Below, in pieces: positions 1-11,379 of a stretch of DNA of 64,000 bases; position 1 is the stretch's first letter; each line of letters begins with the position of its first letter. The DNA lies in assembly GCA_028564925.1 (NCBI GenBank), contig CM053033.1, positions 200,582,066-200,646,065 on the forward strand. Direction: 5' to 3'. The translations under genes were made by a program, and so were the position numbers. The notes below the pieces were generated by a model. The model was not told where the DNA came from, did not search any database, and saw only the letters and a list, made by a program, of their open reading frames with translations. The DNA is from Lithobates sylvaticus (taxonomy: Eukaryota; Chordata; Amphibia; Anura; Ranidae).

Positions 1-330
1 CGTCGGACAATTCGATCGTATGTGGACTCCAGCTGACTTTTTTTTTTTTTCAAAAGTCCGACCGACCTAGAAATTAAACATTTCAAATCTTTCCGACGGA
101 CTTGGGTCCGGTTGAAAAATCTGCTCGTCTGTGTACTAGTCCGACGGACGAAAACGGATGCTACGGCAGCTATTGGCTACTGACTTATTCTAGTCCAGTC
201 GTACGTCATCACGTTCGAATCCGTCGGAAAGTCCGTTCATTCAAAAAGTCAGTCGGAACTCCATCAAAAGTCCGTCGGATAGTCCGCTGGACCAAGTCTA
301 TCGAAAAGTCCGCTCGTGTGTACGCGGCAT
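1..330. mobile_element. MITE, GTCGGA-rich family, right part
   Basis: Right-hand part of a short palindromic transposon that starts before the window. It is rich in TCCGTCGGAAAAGTCCG-like words and ends with TGTGTACGCGGCAT followed by TA. The same terminus recurs at 31774-32199, 57374-57799, 59129-59166, 61847-61958 and, diverged, at 3603-5528 and 63926-64000. Flanking TA suggests Tc1/mariner-type insertion, which is an inference. No coding capacity is seen. Confidence 0.7.
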
Positions 331-599
331 TACAGTCTAAGAGCCCTACCTCACGTGCTTACATACATACACTGGAGCCAATTTAGATGGAAGCCAGTTA
401 ACATACTAGCAAATCTTTGAAGTGGGGGAGGAAACCCATGGAAGCAAATGAAGATCATGCAAACTTCACTCAGAGAGTGTCCTGGCTGGATCCTAGTGCT
501 GCAAGGCAGAGGTGATAACCATTAAGCCCCTGCATTGGATAGACTAGGGAATTGCCAGAAACCTTGTCTTTTTTCTTTTCCTATGTGTCCCAATTCGTG
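331..599. other. Intergenic, with a possible old dispersed repeat
   Basis: No gene is seen. Around 390-530 the text (GGAGGAAACCCATGG, AACTTC, CCTGGCTGGATCC, GCTGCAAGGCAGAGGTG) resembles a widely dispersed vertebrate repeat, but I cannot name its class from sequence alone. Confidence 0.35.
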
Positions 600-2262
600 T
601 GCCGCTACACCATTCATTTCCTTTGGCATACAAAGGGTGTGGGGGTCCGGATACTGCCCTGGGGGACATGTATCAATGCAGAAAACGTTTTTAAATGAGT
701 AGTGATTTACTGATGCTTAAAGTGAAATAATAAAAACAAAAAATGTATTTAAATAATGTGCCCAGGGGGTCCCCTTAGTCTGCCTGTAAGTCGGCGCATC
801 TTTACCGTGTATAGAACCTGCTTCAGCAAAAATTACATTTATCAAGAAAAAAATACATTTTCTTTATTTTGTAAACAACGTCTTGGGGAGCCAATCTGTA
901 TGATGCGGCCACGATTTAGTGCACTCGGAAAAAGATTAGACATTTTTTGGGTAAAGTCTGGTGTCTGCAGACTTTGAATAGCAGTAACAGGTGTGAAAAA
1001 AAATTGGGCTTCGGGTGTTGGTGGTGCCTTCACAAAGAAAAGGGAAAGGCACCTCTAAGTGCAGGGGTTAAAAGATTTATTACAGGCACAATGCCTTCAC
1101 ACCATAACCTTATAGAGGTACTGTTGATGAAAGCAAGAATTGGACTTGCTGTAAAAAAAAATTATTATATGCCCCCCGGTCAAACAGTGGCAAAAAAATT
1201 GGGCTTTGGGTGTTGGTGGTTCCCTCACACCGTAACCCTATAGAGGTACTTCTTGATGAAAGCAAGAATTGGCCTTGCTGTAAAAATTTCAAATTTGATG
1301 CACCTGTTAAAGAGGTGCGGAAAAAATGGTCCTTGGGTGTTAATTGTGCCCATGAAACCTATACCAAAAAATTTCTTCCCAATAAAATCAACACCCACAA
1401 AGCTAAGCAGCCTAAACAGTCTTGCACAGATTCGACATCCCAAAAACACTAAATCGGGGACATCGACATCAGGGACTTGATAGCCGCAGCTAATCCAGGA
1501 ATGATTCATTTTCATAAATGTCAGTCGGTCAATGGAGTCTGTGGACAGATGCACTCTTTTATCTGTCACAAAACCTCCGGTAGCACTGAATGCCCAATCG
1601 GAAAGCATACTGGATGCTGGGCAGCGCAGCAGTTCAATTGCATACAGGGCAAGTTCTGGCCAGTGGTCTATTCTCATGACCCAGTAAACCAGAGGATCGT
1701 TGACTGGAAAGCTCTCCATGTCTGTTTTCGCCCCTAGAAAATCTTCCACCATATGATGCAGACATTTCCGATGGGATGTGGAAGCTGACAGCCCTAGGCA
1801 CCAAGGACTGACATTTTGAAAGGCATCAGTGAGGCGGCCCCCTTCCCATCCCCAGCATTCCTCCTTTGACCAACAGAAGCCTCAAAACTAGCTTTTCCAT
1901 GATACTGTAAGCTGGCAGAGTCTGGAAAGGCATTACATAAACTCCTCTTTAAGGTGTCCTCAAGATATTTCATCATCCTTCTGCTTCAATGCCTCCAAAA
2001 TTACCAGAATCCTCCTCCTCCTCCCTCTCCTCTTGTGTGTTATGTAGTGATGCAAGAATGGTGTCTGCATAAAGTGGCCTTGAGAGGAAAGGAAGTCCTT
2101 CTCTTCTTTCTGCTGCTCTGCCTCGAGTGCTTTGTCCATAATGCCATGCAGAGTCTGCTCCAGCAGGACCACAACAGGGATTGTGTCACCGATGCATGCA
2201 TTGTCACGGCTCACCATTCTTGTCACCTCCACAAAGGGTGGCGGTACAGTGCATGCATCCTT
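600..2262 (-). mobile_element. hAT transposon remnant, 3' part on the minus strand
   Basis: The subterminal block at about 613-840, containing GGGGACATGTATCAATGCA, closely matches 42785-43080 of the large hAT at 42616-48521. It is followed by two copies of a roughly 110-140 bp tandem unit (TTGGGCTT, GGTGTTGGTGG, GCAAGAATTGG, at about 1000-1290) of the kind seen at 43741-44017. Minus-strand transposase remnants follow at 1480-2262. The copy is cut at 2262 by the 3' end of a CR1 LINE, and I did not find the rest of the transposase. Confidence 0.75.
1480..2262 (-). pseudogene. hAT transposase remnant (C-terminal half)
   Basis: The minus-strand reading near 1480-1752 gives the hAT C-terminal dimerisation block, including YWVMRIDHWPELALYAIELL, CPASSMLS and VHLSTDSIDRLTFMKMN. 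The reading near 1960-2301 gives an upstream part with IKDACTVPPPFVEVTRMVS and GIMDKALEAEQQ. Both align by eye to the better copy at 45784-46862. The pieces lie in different frames separated by non-matching sequence, so this is a broken gene. hAT transposases cut and paste DNA with 8-bp target duplications, but activity is not expected here. Its upstream half is missing where CR1 begins. Confidence 0.8.
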
Positions 2263-3600
2263 TATCATAGTTACATAGTAGGTGAGGTTGAAAAAAGACA
2301 CAAGTCCATCAAGTCCAACCTATGTGCGTGATTATATGTCAGTATTACATTGTATATCCCTGTATGTTGCGGTCGTTCAGGTGCTTGTCTAATAGTTTTT
2401 TGGAAACTATCGCTACTCTCCGCTGAGAGTACCGCATGTGGAAGGGAATTCCACATCCTTGCTGCTCTTACAGTAAAGAACCCTCTACGTAGTTTAAGGT
2501 AAAACCTTTTCTTCTAATTTAAATGAGTGGCCACGTGTCTTGTTAAACTCCCTTCCGTGAAAAAGTTTTATCCCTATTGTGGGGTCACCAGTACGGTATT
2601 TATAAATTTAAATCATATCCCCTTTCAAGCGTCTCTTCTCCAGAGAGAATAAGTTCAGTGCTCACAACCTTTCCTCATAACTAATATCCTCCAGACCCTT
2701 TATTAGCTTAATTGCCCTTCTTTGTACTCGCTCCATTTCCATTACATCCTTCCTGAGGACTAGTGCCCAGAACTGGACAGCATACTGTAGGTGCAGTCGG
2801 ACCAGAGTCTTGTAGAGCCGGAGAATTATCATTTTATCTCTGGAGTTGATCCCCTTTTTAATGCATGCCAATATTCTGTTTGCTTTGTTAGGTTCAGCAA
2901 TATTTTAAATTTTTCTACATTAAACCTCATTTGCCATGTAGTTGCCCACCCCATTAATTTGTTCAGATCTTTTTGCAAGGTTTCCACAGCCTGCGGAGAA
3001 GTTATATTGTCTGCAAATACAGAGATTGAACTGTTTACCCCATCCTCCAGGTCGTTTATGAACAAAATAAATAGGATTAGTCCCAGCACAGAACCCACCT
3101 CTGACCATTCTGAGTACTCCCCATTTATCATGACCCTCTGAACTTGCCCTTGTAGCCAGTTTTCAATCCATGTACTCACCCTATGGTCCATGTCAACGGA
3201 CCTAATTTTGTACAGTAAAAGTTTATGTGGAACTGTGTCAAATGCTTTTGCAAAATCCAGATACACCACATTTACGGGCCTTCCTTTATCTAGATGACAA
3301 CTCACCTCCTCATAGAAGGTTAATAGATTGGTTTGGTAAGAAAGATTCTTTATGAATCTATACTGATTACTGGTAATGATACCGTTCTCGTTACTAAAAT
3401 CTTGTATATAGTCCCTTGTCATCCCCTCCAAGAGCTTGCATACTATTGATGTTAGGCTAACTGGTCTGTATTCCCAGGGATGTATTTTGGCCCTTTTTAA
3501 ATATTGGCGCTACATTGGCTTTTCTCCAATCACCTGGTACCATTCCAGTCAGTAGACTGTAAGTAAGGCCATTGCCTGTGGCTTCTACACCCATTGACTC
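2263..3600 (-). mobile_element. CR1-type LINE fragment, reverse transcriptase
   Basis: Minus-strand readings give RT and post-RT segments: YLDFAKAFDTVPHKLLLYKI, a degraded GSVLGLILFILFINDL block, FADN (in place of YADD), VQRRAIKLIKGLEDISYEERL across 2662-2871, and WNSLPHAVLSAESSDSFQKT near 2430. The 3' terminus is at about 2263-2330 (TTACATAGTAGGTGAGGTTG on the plus strand), a typical CR1 end found again at 51315. It is 5' truncated and frameshifted. CR1 sequence may resume at 5531 beyond the nested MITE. It appears to have inserted into the hAT remnant on its left. Confidence 0.85.
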
Positions 3601-3918
3601 TAAAGCCCCATACACACGGTCGGATTTTCCGATGGATTCTGTCCTAACGGACAATGTTGTCGCAAATTCCGACCGTGTGTAGGCACCATCGGAAATTTTC
3701 CATCGGATTGTCCGACGGACAAAGTTGTATCTCCTGCTCTAAAAATTTTCCGACAACATGGTCCGATCACACCAATTCCGATCGTGTGTAGCGAATTCCG
3801 ACGGACAAAGTGCCACGCATGCTCAGATCACATTACAAGACCAAAGCTATTGGCTACTAGCCAGTGGCGGCTGGTGCTCAAAATTTTTGGGGGGGCGCAA
3901 ATAATTCTGAAAAAAAAG

Positions 3919-4117
3919 CCCATCAAAACGCAGCCACTGTGCCCATTAAAACGCAGCCACTGTGCCCATCAAAACGCAGCCACTGTGCCCATCAAAACGC
4001 AGCCACTTTGCCCATCAAAACGCAGCCACTGTGCCCATCAAAACGCAGCCACTTTGCCCATCAAAACGCAGCCACTTTGCCCATCAAAACGCAGCCACTT
4101 TGCCCATCAAAACGCAG
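3919..4117 (+). repeat. 23-bp tandem repeat
   Basis: About 8.6 copies of CCCATCAAAACGCAGCCACT followed by TTG or GTG lie inside the nested hAT. One stray unit is at 4444-4462. Open frames across it reflect repetition, not coding. Confidence 0.9.
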
Positions 4118-4886
4118 GAGCGCCATGTTGGCACCTCTTAAGGCTTAGTTTGCACCTATGCAGGTGTGACAGCATGAATGGGCCATTCATTTCAATAGGC
4201 TGCCCTACACATGACAAATTGCAGAAAAGAATTGCAAACAGTTTTTTTTTTTTTTTCTTTTAAATTTGCACCACACTGAAACAAGTGGCACTTTTGTTAA
4301 CATGATGATGGAGGACTGCCCTACCCACCTAATCCAGTATTCCAACTGCCACAGGGCAGTTGGGCAGTGCAAAGGATGCACCCTTTTGCATCCTTTGCTG
4401 TGGATCTCCTCCAGCCTCTTTGCATCCACTTCTTGTTTACATGTGCCCATCAAAACGCAGCATTATTGACCACACCATCTGTGTGCTGGCACAACTGTCC
4501 AATGGTGACACGATTGATAGATCGGTGGAATTGTCATTTTGTATTTAAAAAAAAAAAAAAAAAACCTGTTATACTATCTCCTCCCCTCCCCCCCCCCCCC
4601 CTTCCCCTCCTCTGCTCTTCCAGCAACCACAGGAAATACACCTTACTGTTACCTGCAAGATCACCAGCCGGTGACATGTCTTGGAGCCCCCCCCCTCGCC
4701 CTGCACTTACCTTGTCTCAGGTGACGGCGGCATCGTGTCCTCCATTTCCTCTTCTGCCCGCTCCTCCTCTCATCCTCTGCTATGATTGGACGCCTGATAG
4801 GCGCCCAATCACAGCGCCTGTCGTTTCAGCCAATCAGGGCACAGGTCACACGGACCTGTGCTCCTGATTGGCTAAGGGGCAGTACA

Positions 4887-4922
4887 ATGTTAGCAAACCG
4901 AATTCCTTCGGTTTGCTAACAT
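4887..4922. repeat. Palindrome with 4-base loop
   Basis: ATGTTAGCAAACCGAA and its exact inverse surround TTCC. It is a strong hairpin inside the hAT MITE. Confidence 0.9.
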
Positions 4923-5096
4923 CAGTGCTGAGTGACAAGGAACGCACAGCGTTGCGCCCGCTTGTCACCTTTTTGGACGCCTATTAGCGCCTACAGCGCT
5001 AATCAGGTGTTTCCAAAAAACACCCCCACCACTGTAATTCAGGCGCCCGGTGACCGCAAAGGGGCCGGACACCTGAATAGGGGGTGTCAGCAGAGA

Positions 5097-5135
5097 CCAT
5101 AGATAGATTCATGCAATGCATGAATCTATCTATGG
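5097..5135. repeat. Perfect 39-bp palindrome
   Basis: CCATAGATAGATTCATGCA and its exact inverse flank one central A. It is the second perfect hairpin inside the hAT MITE. Confidence 0.9.
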
Positions 5136-5528
5136 TATATAGAAAGTGACAGGAGAGGGGGGGCGAGTGCACATAAAGACTTAAAAAAAATGTTTTATTT
5201 TTTTTAAAGGGACAGGTTTAAATATATTATTTTTTTTTTAACATTTTTTTTTTTTTTTAACATTTTTTTTTTTTTTTAAACATTTTTTTTTTGTTACTGC
5301 ATGGGGGGGGGGGGGCGGCGCCCGGGCGCCCCCTATGGACGGGCCGCCACTGCTACTAGCCTCTACGTAGTCCTGTCGTAGGCAACAAACGTCACCACGT
5401 TCAGAATGATCGGATTTTCCGACAACTTTGTCCGACCGTGTGTATGCAACACCAGTATCGGACTAAATCCGTCGGACCAAATCCGATTGATTTGGTGGTC
5501 GGATTTTCCGACCGTGTGTATGGGGCTT

Positions 5529-6696
5529 TACTCAAATACCTGCAGCAGCCAGGTAGCAGCAAATCACCAGAGCTTAAATATACAGGCCGCTAAAAAGTTA
5601 GGTATAATCTTCTTTTCAGGGATGTGCTTAATTGAAAAGTGACCCTGCTGTTATAAAAACCTACCCTGTATTTAAATGTAGGGTCCTAGGGACCTTTCCA
5701 ACATACCTAGTTTCTCACCAGATTCTTAGATGTCCCATGGAAAGGTAAGTTGCCTATTAGTATTGCAGGTCAATAGCCATATCCTCTGTTTCCCTGAATT
5801 CAGGTATATTGGGAAACTAGATGCAATGATATTGGCACTCTAGACCCAGCATCTGATCTTAGGTCAGGAATGCTGATAAACTGAATGACGCACAGTCTAA
5901 GCATTAAGGGCAGTCCCCCCCCCCCCCGCCCCCACCCCTTCCTATCACCGTAGGACAGGCTGTACCTGGTCATCCTTTGTGTCAGCCAGAGAAGTGTATT
6001 TTTTAGCTAGTTCAAGTTTAGCTCTCTGTTTATTTTATCTATAAGTGAATATTCAGTGAACTTATAAAAGTCCTAATTGCATTGTGAACCCAATAATAAT
6101 AATTGATTTACTAAAGTTATAAAAAGGCCAAGGAAAAATCCAAGGATAATTCCAAGCTCACTTACCGACCAGCCTGCAGACAACCAAATTAAACTGTCTA
6201 ACAGAATGCGTTAAAACAGGGGTTTAGTCTGCACACATTTGCAAATACATTCGTAAGCTACAGGCCCGTCAAACAAAAAAGTCCCCTATGTGATAAATTT
6301 TTGGTGACAGGTTCTCATTAATGAGACATCTAGGCTCCAAAAGACTCTGGATGTCTCCTCTGTGCTCCATCGAATGTAATGCAGTGCAGATCCCTCTGCA
6401 GTACATTTTTTCCTGGTCATACTGGCCAGGGAAACTGACAGAGGGACCCGGAAGTGATTTTTTACATGTAACTTCAGGGTCAGCAACAAGAAAGGGAGGA
6501 AAGTAGACTCAGCCCCCCCCCCCCCCCCAACCCGGTGGCACCTACTATGTCTGTCTCACAAGATGTTCAGGTGGGGGCATACAGGGGGACAGCCATCAGG
6601 AGTGTGTGTAAACCCCCCGCTGTCAGGTCTGTACAACATACAAACCTGGCAGCGAAAGGGTTAATGATGTAGCGAGCAAGTTGACTATTGCTAAAT
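5529..6696. other. Intergenic, no gene seen
   Basis: Possible CR1 continuation near 5531-5640 is the only recognisable tract. C-runs occur near 5914-5940 and 6508-6529. No coding region with family features was found on either strand. Confidence 0.5.
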
Positions 6697-7173
6697 ATTT
6701 CAAGCAGGTCCACCTAAAAAAAAAAAAATATTAAAAGCCAAATACTGGAGCTGCTGACTTTTAATAAATATACACTTACCTGTCCCAGGGTCCAGCGATG
6801 TCGGCAGCCGAAGCCGATCAATAGCCCGGCTCTCGGCAGCTCCAGCCACCTTTCTCGGTGAGGGAATCGGGAAGTGAAGCGTTTGCGGCTTCACTTCCCG
6901 GTTCCCTACTGCGCTTGCGCGAGTTGCGCTGCGCGTCCTAACTGGTCCCCGCTATCTCCTGGGACCCGTGTGTGTCCCAGCAGGGGGGACGGGAAGAGCG
7001 CGGGGGGACGGGAAGAGGCGTAGACGCCCGTGGGAGTCTATGCCTGGAAGTGGGTGCAATTACCTGTCTTAGACAGGTATCTGCAACCCCCTCTCCCCTG
7101 AAAGGTGCCAAATGTGAGGGGGGAGGGTTCAGAAAAGCGGAGGTTCAATTTTTGTGTGAACCTCCGCTTTAAT
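6697..7173. mobile_element. Dispersed MITE-like repeat ending in a hairpin
   Basis: The sequence ends with an almost perfect palindrome at about 7134-7172 (AAAGCGGAGGTTCA and its inverse). Interior text such as ACTTACCTGTCCCAGGGTCC and the GC-rich middle resemble other TTAA-flanked elements in this window (34942, 52157, 58308). The left edge is uncertain and no target duplication was recognised. Confidence 0.5.
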
Positions 7174-7225
7174 TCTCTCAATCGGCATTAACTATTTTGT
7201 AATCCTCTTGCTGCTAGTATTATTA

Positions 7226-7613
7226 TCGCTCCCAATACGAATCAGCATATAGGGTGGGGGATACAGAGAAAAACGGCGCTCCAATGTGTAGTAAAAAAGC
7301 GGTAATATTTATTAAAATCCACTTACATAGCAGTTTGAATGAAGCCGCTCAGAGATACAGGAACTTCCAGGTCTCGGCCGATAACCAGGAAGTGGAATAG
7401 GCACCTGACTTCCTCCCTCACATGTATCGTCACAACACACGCGACTTACTCATAGGGTCTATGAGTAAGTCGCGTGTGTTGTGACGATGTAAGTGGATAT
7501 GTTCTTTTAATAAATATTACCGCTTTTTTACTTTTTTACTTTTTTTACTACACATTGGAGCGCCGTTTTTCTCTGTATCCCCCACCCTATATGCTGATTC
7601 ATATTGGGAGCGA
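7226..7613. repeat. Foldback element with nested palindrome
   Basis: The left arm begins TCGCTCCCAATACGAATCAG and is mirrored by the right arm ending ATATTGGGAGCGA. Arms are about 100-125 bp. Between them sits a near-perfect inner palindrome at 7426-7488 (ATCGTCACAACACACGCG and its inverse). No coding potential and no clear target duplication. Confidence 0.8.
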
Positions 7614-8730
7614 TTGCTTCCACCTGGAGTGACGTTTGGAACCTCTTTGGGGACCGGATTGTGAGGCAAGAAAAACGCACAGAAACCCTTAGGAAGGCGA
7701 GGGGACCAGAGACCATGGCTACCATCTACAGATTCTTCTGCTTTACTAGGCCTATTGGGGCCATCCTTTGAGGTGAGAGGCTGGGGGAAACACGGGGGCG
7801 CATCCCTGAAAAAACACAGCGGAGCACTTGATTATAGTTTCTATCCACATGGAAGTCACACAGAACTTTTCTATTTAAATCATCTGGAACTCTCTCCTTT
7901 TATATATATCTTTTAGGAAATTTATTTCATACTGAGCGTTATTAATGCGATTTTTTTTTATTTTATTTTTTTTGCCCCTATACAACCTTCATTGTACACT
8001 GGGACTAGTAGTGCACCAGGCGACATATCTTTGTTGTCTCCTTTACTTTGGAGTCCATTTATTCCATACTGTCAGGCATCTCCTCCTTATGCCTTTTTTG
8101 GTGATCTGATGTTTCAGTTATTATCTGTTTCTTGATGAATGCATTTTTTTCCAATGCACTGTCACTCACTGTCTTACACACTCAGACCTCCGCTTGGTTC
8201 TGATCTATGTTTTAAATATCCTATGATTATTCCTTTTTAGTTATCTTTTTGATCATTGAAGCAATTGTTGATCATAGACGCACCTTATAGATTGATTTTT
8301 CTGCACATTCAGACCTCAGCTTGGTCTTTTTATCCTCACTTCTTGGCACTTTGCACTGTGCACTTTGGATTTATTTGATTCACAGGAGGCATTCCCTGTC
8401 TCATTTATTTTATCCTGCACATTTTTATTGTTATTATTATTTGGATTTATTTCATATGACTATTATTTTTACTGCCATCTTCTACCTCAACACTTATTTA
8501 TTGGTCACTTTTATCGTGCACATTCACTTTATTGTATTATATATGTATTTATTTATGATGTCAGCATTTTATATGTGAATGTATTATTACACCCCCCTCT
8601 TTAAGGTTACCCATCACTAGGGAACACGTCCCTTAGGCTATTCTATTGTTATTTATTGGGGTTTAGCGCCACATACCCCCCCTTTTTTATGAATGAATGG
8701 GTGAGTTTGCTCTGAATATTAAAAATGAAT
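7614..8730. other. Intergenic AT-rich stretch, no gene seen
   Basis: T-rich sequence with scattered short open frames (for example 8321-8604) whose residues are dominated by F, L, Y and H, as expected by chance in T-rich DNA. No motif was recognised. Confidence 0.5.
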
Positions 8731-9203
8731 TACCATATATACTCGAGTATAAGCCAAGTTTTTCAGCACATTTTTTTGTGCTGAAAGTGCCCCCCTCGGC
8801 TTATACTCGAGTCAAGCACTTTTCTGCAGCAAAAAATTACATTTTCCGACCCAACTTTGCGCCCCCCTATCTCGGGCCACTTGGTGCTAGCACCAAATGG
8901 CCCGAGATACGGGGCCGCAAAGTCGGGTTGGAAAATGTCATTTTTTGCTGCAGAAAAGTGCCTGGCGTTTGCCCCGAAATCGGTCAACTGTGTCCATCTG
9001 CAGCAATGTCATTTCGGGACCCTTTGGGTCATGGGACATGGGCACAGTGAGGCATGCAAATGGGCACAGTGAGGCTGCAAATGGGCATTGTTTACCCTCT
9101 TTTCCACTTACAGTAGCTGTGCATTTTTCACCCTAGTTTTTTGTGGTAAAATTAGGTGCCTCGGCTTATATTTGGGTCGGCTTATACTCGAGTATATACG
9201 GTA
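8731..9203. mobile_element. Inverted-repeat element, TACCRTATATACTCGAG termini
   Basis: Ends TACCATATATACTCGAGTAT and its near-perfect inverse (GTATATACGGTA end) flank a second large palindrome at about 8815-8963 centred on GGTGCTAGCACC. The same open frame appears on both strands because of this symmetry. AAT flanks both ends. The terminus resembles that at 32739-33433. Its superfamily is not assigned. Confidence 0.8.
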
Positions 9204-9285
9204 AATGGTGTTTTTGAGTTGTGGTGCTCAGATTCAGTGCAGTTCCGCTTTCAGGTCATAGTTTTGTTTTTTAAAAAAAAGGTTA

Positions 9286-9440
9286 TACAAGGACAGTTAA
9301 CACACCTCATGAAAGGTACCACTTTGTTTGCCTCCCATTTTGGCATTTGAAGCGTTTTGGAGGAAAGGGGATGGAGTAGATGGAGTCAGAGAGAAGTCAT
9401 CATCCTGATCTGCACTTTTGTTCCAGGTTAATGATTCTGA
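9286..9440 (-). repeat. Inverted paralogue of 19610-19760
   Basis: This stretch matches, in opposite orientation, 19610-19760 with roughly 75-80 percent identity by eye. The minus-strand reading here contains WNKSADQDDDFSLTPS, and the plus-strand reading of the partner contains WNKLPDQDVDFTLT. I do not recognise the protein. It may be a fragment of an unknown element or a decayed exon. Confidence 0.5.
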
Positions 9441-9973
9441 AAGTAATATAGACAGAGCATTAACCATTAATTTATATAGGAATACAGTGCCCCAATCTAT
9501 ATCAACACTGTGTACAGAAATGATAAAAATCGAGTTCAAAAGCAATGGAAAAGTCCTGAGTGATAAAAAACACAGAGCGTAAAAGGGGATGTCCTCATCA
9601 TTTATGGTACTAAATGTCCAAGTGCATACACCTGAAATGCAGAGACTTCTCTCCTGTAGTTGTAATGTAGTTGCATATTAAGAATTTTATAGAAAGTCCC
9701 GGAGCAAAAAGAGAAGAAGACCTGGGCGCAGGGACGGCATGACAGTGCTGGACTGCACAGCATTGCCATTTTAAATAATTTCCCTTTTAAGTAAAAGGGG
9801 GAGGAGCCGAGAGCGAGCGGCTCGCTGTGCTGAGGATAGTGAAGGATAGGGGGAAGTGATGTCAGTGGCAGAGCGGCGGAGGACAAGATTCCCACCCACC
9901 CTTCCATGTTGGTTGGAGAGTAGGTGAGGCAAGGGCGGCAATAGGACACGGCAGTATTGGGTCGCTGGAGGAG

Positions 9974-10284
9974 GAGAAGATTGTGGTTACATGTATGTAA
10001 CATGTTGTACCCATCCATGGGATGGGAGGTTTTTCGGGTACTCTCTGGTTACAAGAGGTTAACCTGGAAGGGTTAAAGAGAAGATTGTGGTTACATGTAT
10101 GTAACATGTTGTACCCATCCATGGGATGGGAGTTTTTCGGGTACTTTCAGGTTACGAGGGGTTAACCTGGAAGGGTTAAAGAGAAGATTGGGGTTACATG
10201 TATGTAACCTGTCGTACCCATCCATGGGATGGGAGGTTTTTAGGTACTTTCAGGTTACGAGGGGTTAACCTGGAAGGGTTAAAA
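9974..10284 (+). repeat. Tandem repeat, about 104 bp x 3
   Basis: Three copies start with GAGAAGATTG at 9974, 10078 and 10181. Each holds two short palindromes, CATGTATGTAACATG and CCCATCCATGGGATGGG, and ends GGTTAACCTGGAAGGGTTAAA. The following tract (10285-10520, with AATAAAAGAGGCC near 10470) might belong to an old retroelement, but this is not established. Confidence 0.9.
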
Positions 10285-10989
10285 AGGTAGGTCACGTGAA
10301 GGTTGGGCACCATCTCCGAGTCCGGGGTTTTTGGACTGGAGGCCTAAAGTTAAAGCCTTTGTTCACAGTGACCGGTGGTATGTTGTTTTTTCTTACATGA
10401 CCCACAAAATCACAGTAAAGTTAATGGTCATTTATAAGTTGTGCTTTATATATTTTGTAGTTTATTAATAAAAGAGGCCGTTAAGGCCATTTACACCAAT
10501 AACCTGGTCAAGTCATTCTTGATGTATTTGGAGGGGTGGTTTTGAGGTTAAGGGAGTTATCAGGACACTGGGCTTAAGTCCTACAAATGTCATGATTTTT
10601 AATACATTTTGCTGCTGCACTATGGAAGTTGTGTCTACAGTATTTGTTTATTCTGCATACATTTTATTATGGAAATGGAAGTAAAAGAAACGGTAAAGAA
10701 GAAAAATTGGTTTATGGATAAGCATTATTTTGACAAACTGAAATTAGATTTCAATCAATTTTACAGGGTCAGTTCTCTGTGCCTGCAAAGGAGTGTTATG
10801 TGATGTTATAGCCATATGCACTAAGGAGAACAAGACTTGTGAAAAAAAAATTGCATTCAGAGCATATACGTTAACATTTTTGTAAATGTCTTCATGGCTC
10901 GGACAAATCAGAGGCAGAAGAGTCACCCGTCTTGGGTGGAGGATGAGCAGATAGGCCTGAACTTCTCATGCTTCTACATCATCCTGACC
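10285..10989. other. Intergenic, no gene seen
   Basis: No domain, exon or repeat end was recognised. An AATAAA word lies near 10470. Short open frames at 10609-10926 carry no family feature. Confidence 0.5.
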
Positions 10990-10997
10990 GTCTCATG

Positions 10998-11306
10998 CAG
11001 TGGCGGGACAAGGTCATTTAGAGCCCAGGGCGAACATGCCAAATTGTGCCCCCCCCCCCCAAGATGTATGGGCATTATATGTCCCATTCCCACTCTCAAC
11101 ACAAATTCCCCCCAAATCACAACTCCTAGCACACCCTCCCTAAATTTGCCCTCCTAAAAAAATTCTTACCCCCTGAAGCCCCCCAAATTACCCTTTTTAA
11201 CACAAATTCCCTCCCCCTAATCTCCTTGTGGTGCCCCCCCCACCTCGCATGATACCACAGTGCCCAGGGCAACCGCCCCTCCTGCCCACCCCTTGTCCCG
11301 GCCCTG
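10998..11306. mobile_element. Short hAT MITE with 8-bp TSD
   Basis: Ends CAGTGGCGGGACAAGG and CCTTGTCCCGGCCCTG are inverted repeats flanked by GTCTCATG (10990-10997 and 11307-11314). At 309 bp it has no coding potential. A C-run lies at about 11049-11060. Its first bases resemble those of the hAT at 3862. Confidence 0.92.
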
Positions 11307-11379
11307 GTCTCATGCAGTATAGAGGTCCTAGCTGTCAAATTACCAAGTCAATATGGAAGCGAAAACTGCTGTTGTAGCC

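Larger units (their letters stand above)
3862..5352. mobile_element. Non-autonomous hAT element with 8-bp TSD
   Basis: Ends CAGTGGCGGC and GCCGCCACTG are perfect inverted repeats flanked by the 8-bp direct repeat CTACTAGC (3854-3861 and 5353-5360), the hAT signature. The interior has no transposase. It holds a 23-bp tandem array, two palindromes, several further stem-capable GC stretches near 4780-4880, and T-rich runs near 5215-5290. It is younger than the MITE it interrupts. Confidence 0.9.
3603..5528. mobile_element. TIR MITE of the GTCGGA family, split by a nested hAT
   Basis: Termini AAGCCCCATACACACGGTCGG and its inverse (GACCGTGTGTATGGGGCTT) are each flanked by TA. Interior GTCGGA/TCCGAC words match the other family members. 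The element body is only about 435 bp (3603-3861 plus 5353-5528), because a 1.49-kb hAT element sits inside it with its own target duplication. A Tc1/mariner-like origin is inferred from TA flanks. Confidence 0.75.

Noticed and set aside
10285-10560. Possible LTR or DIRS-type terminus with AATAAAAGAGGCC
   Set aside because: No inverted or direct terminal repeat, no target duplication and no coding region nearby could be shown.
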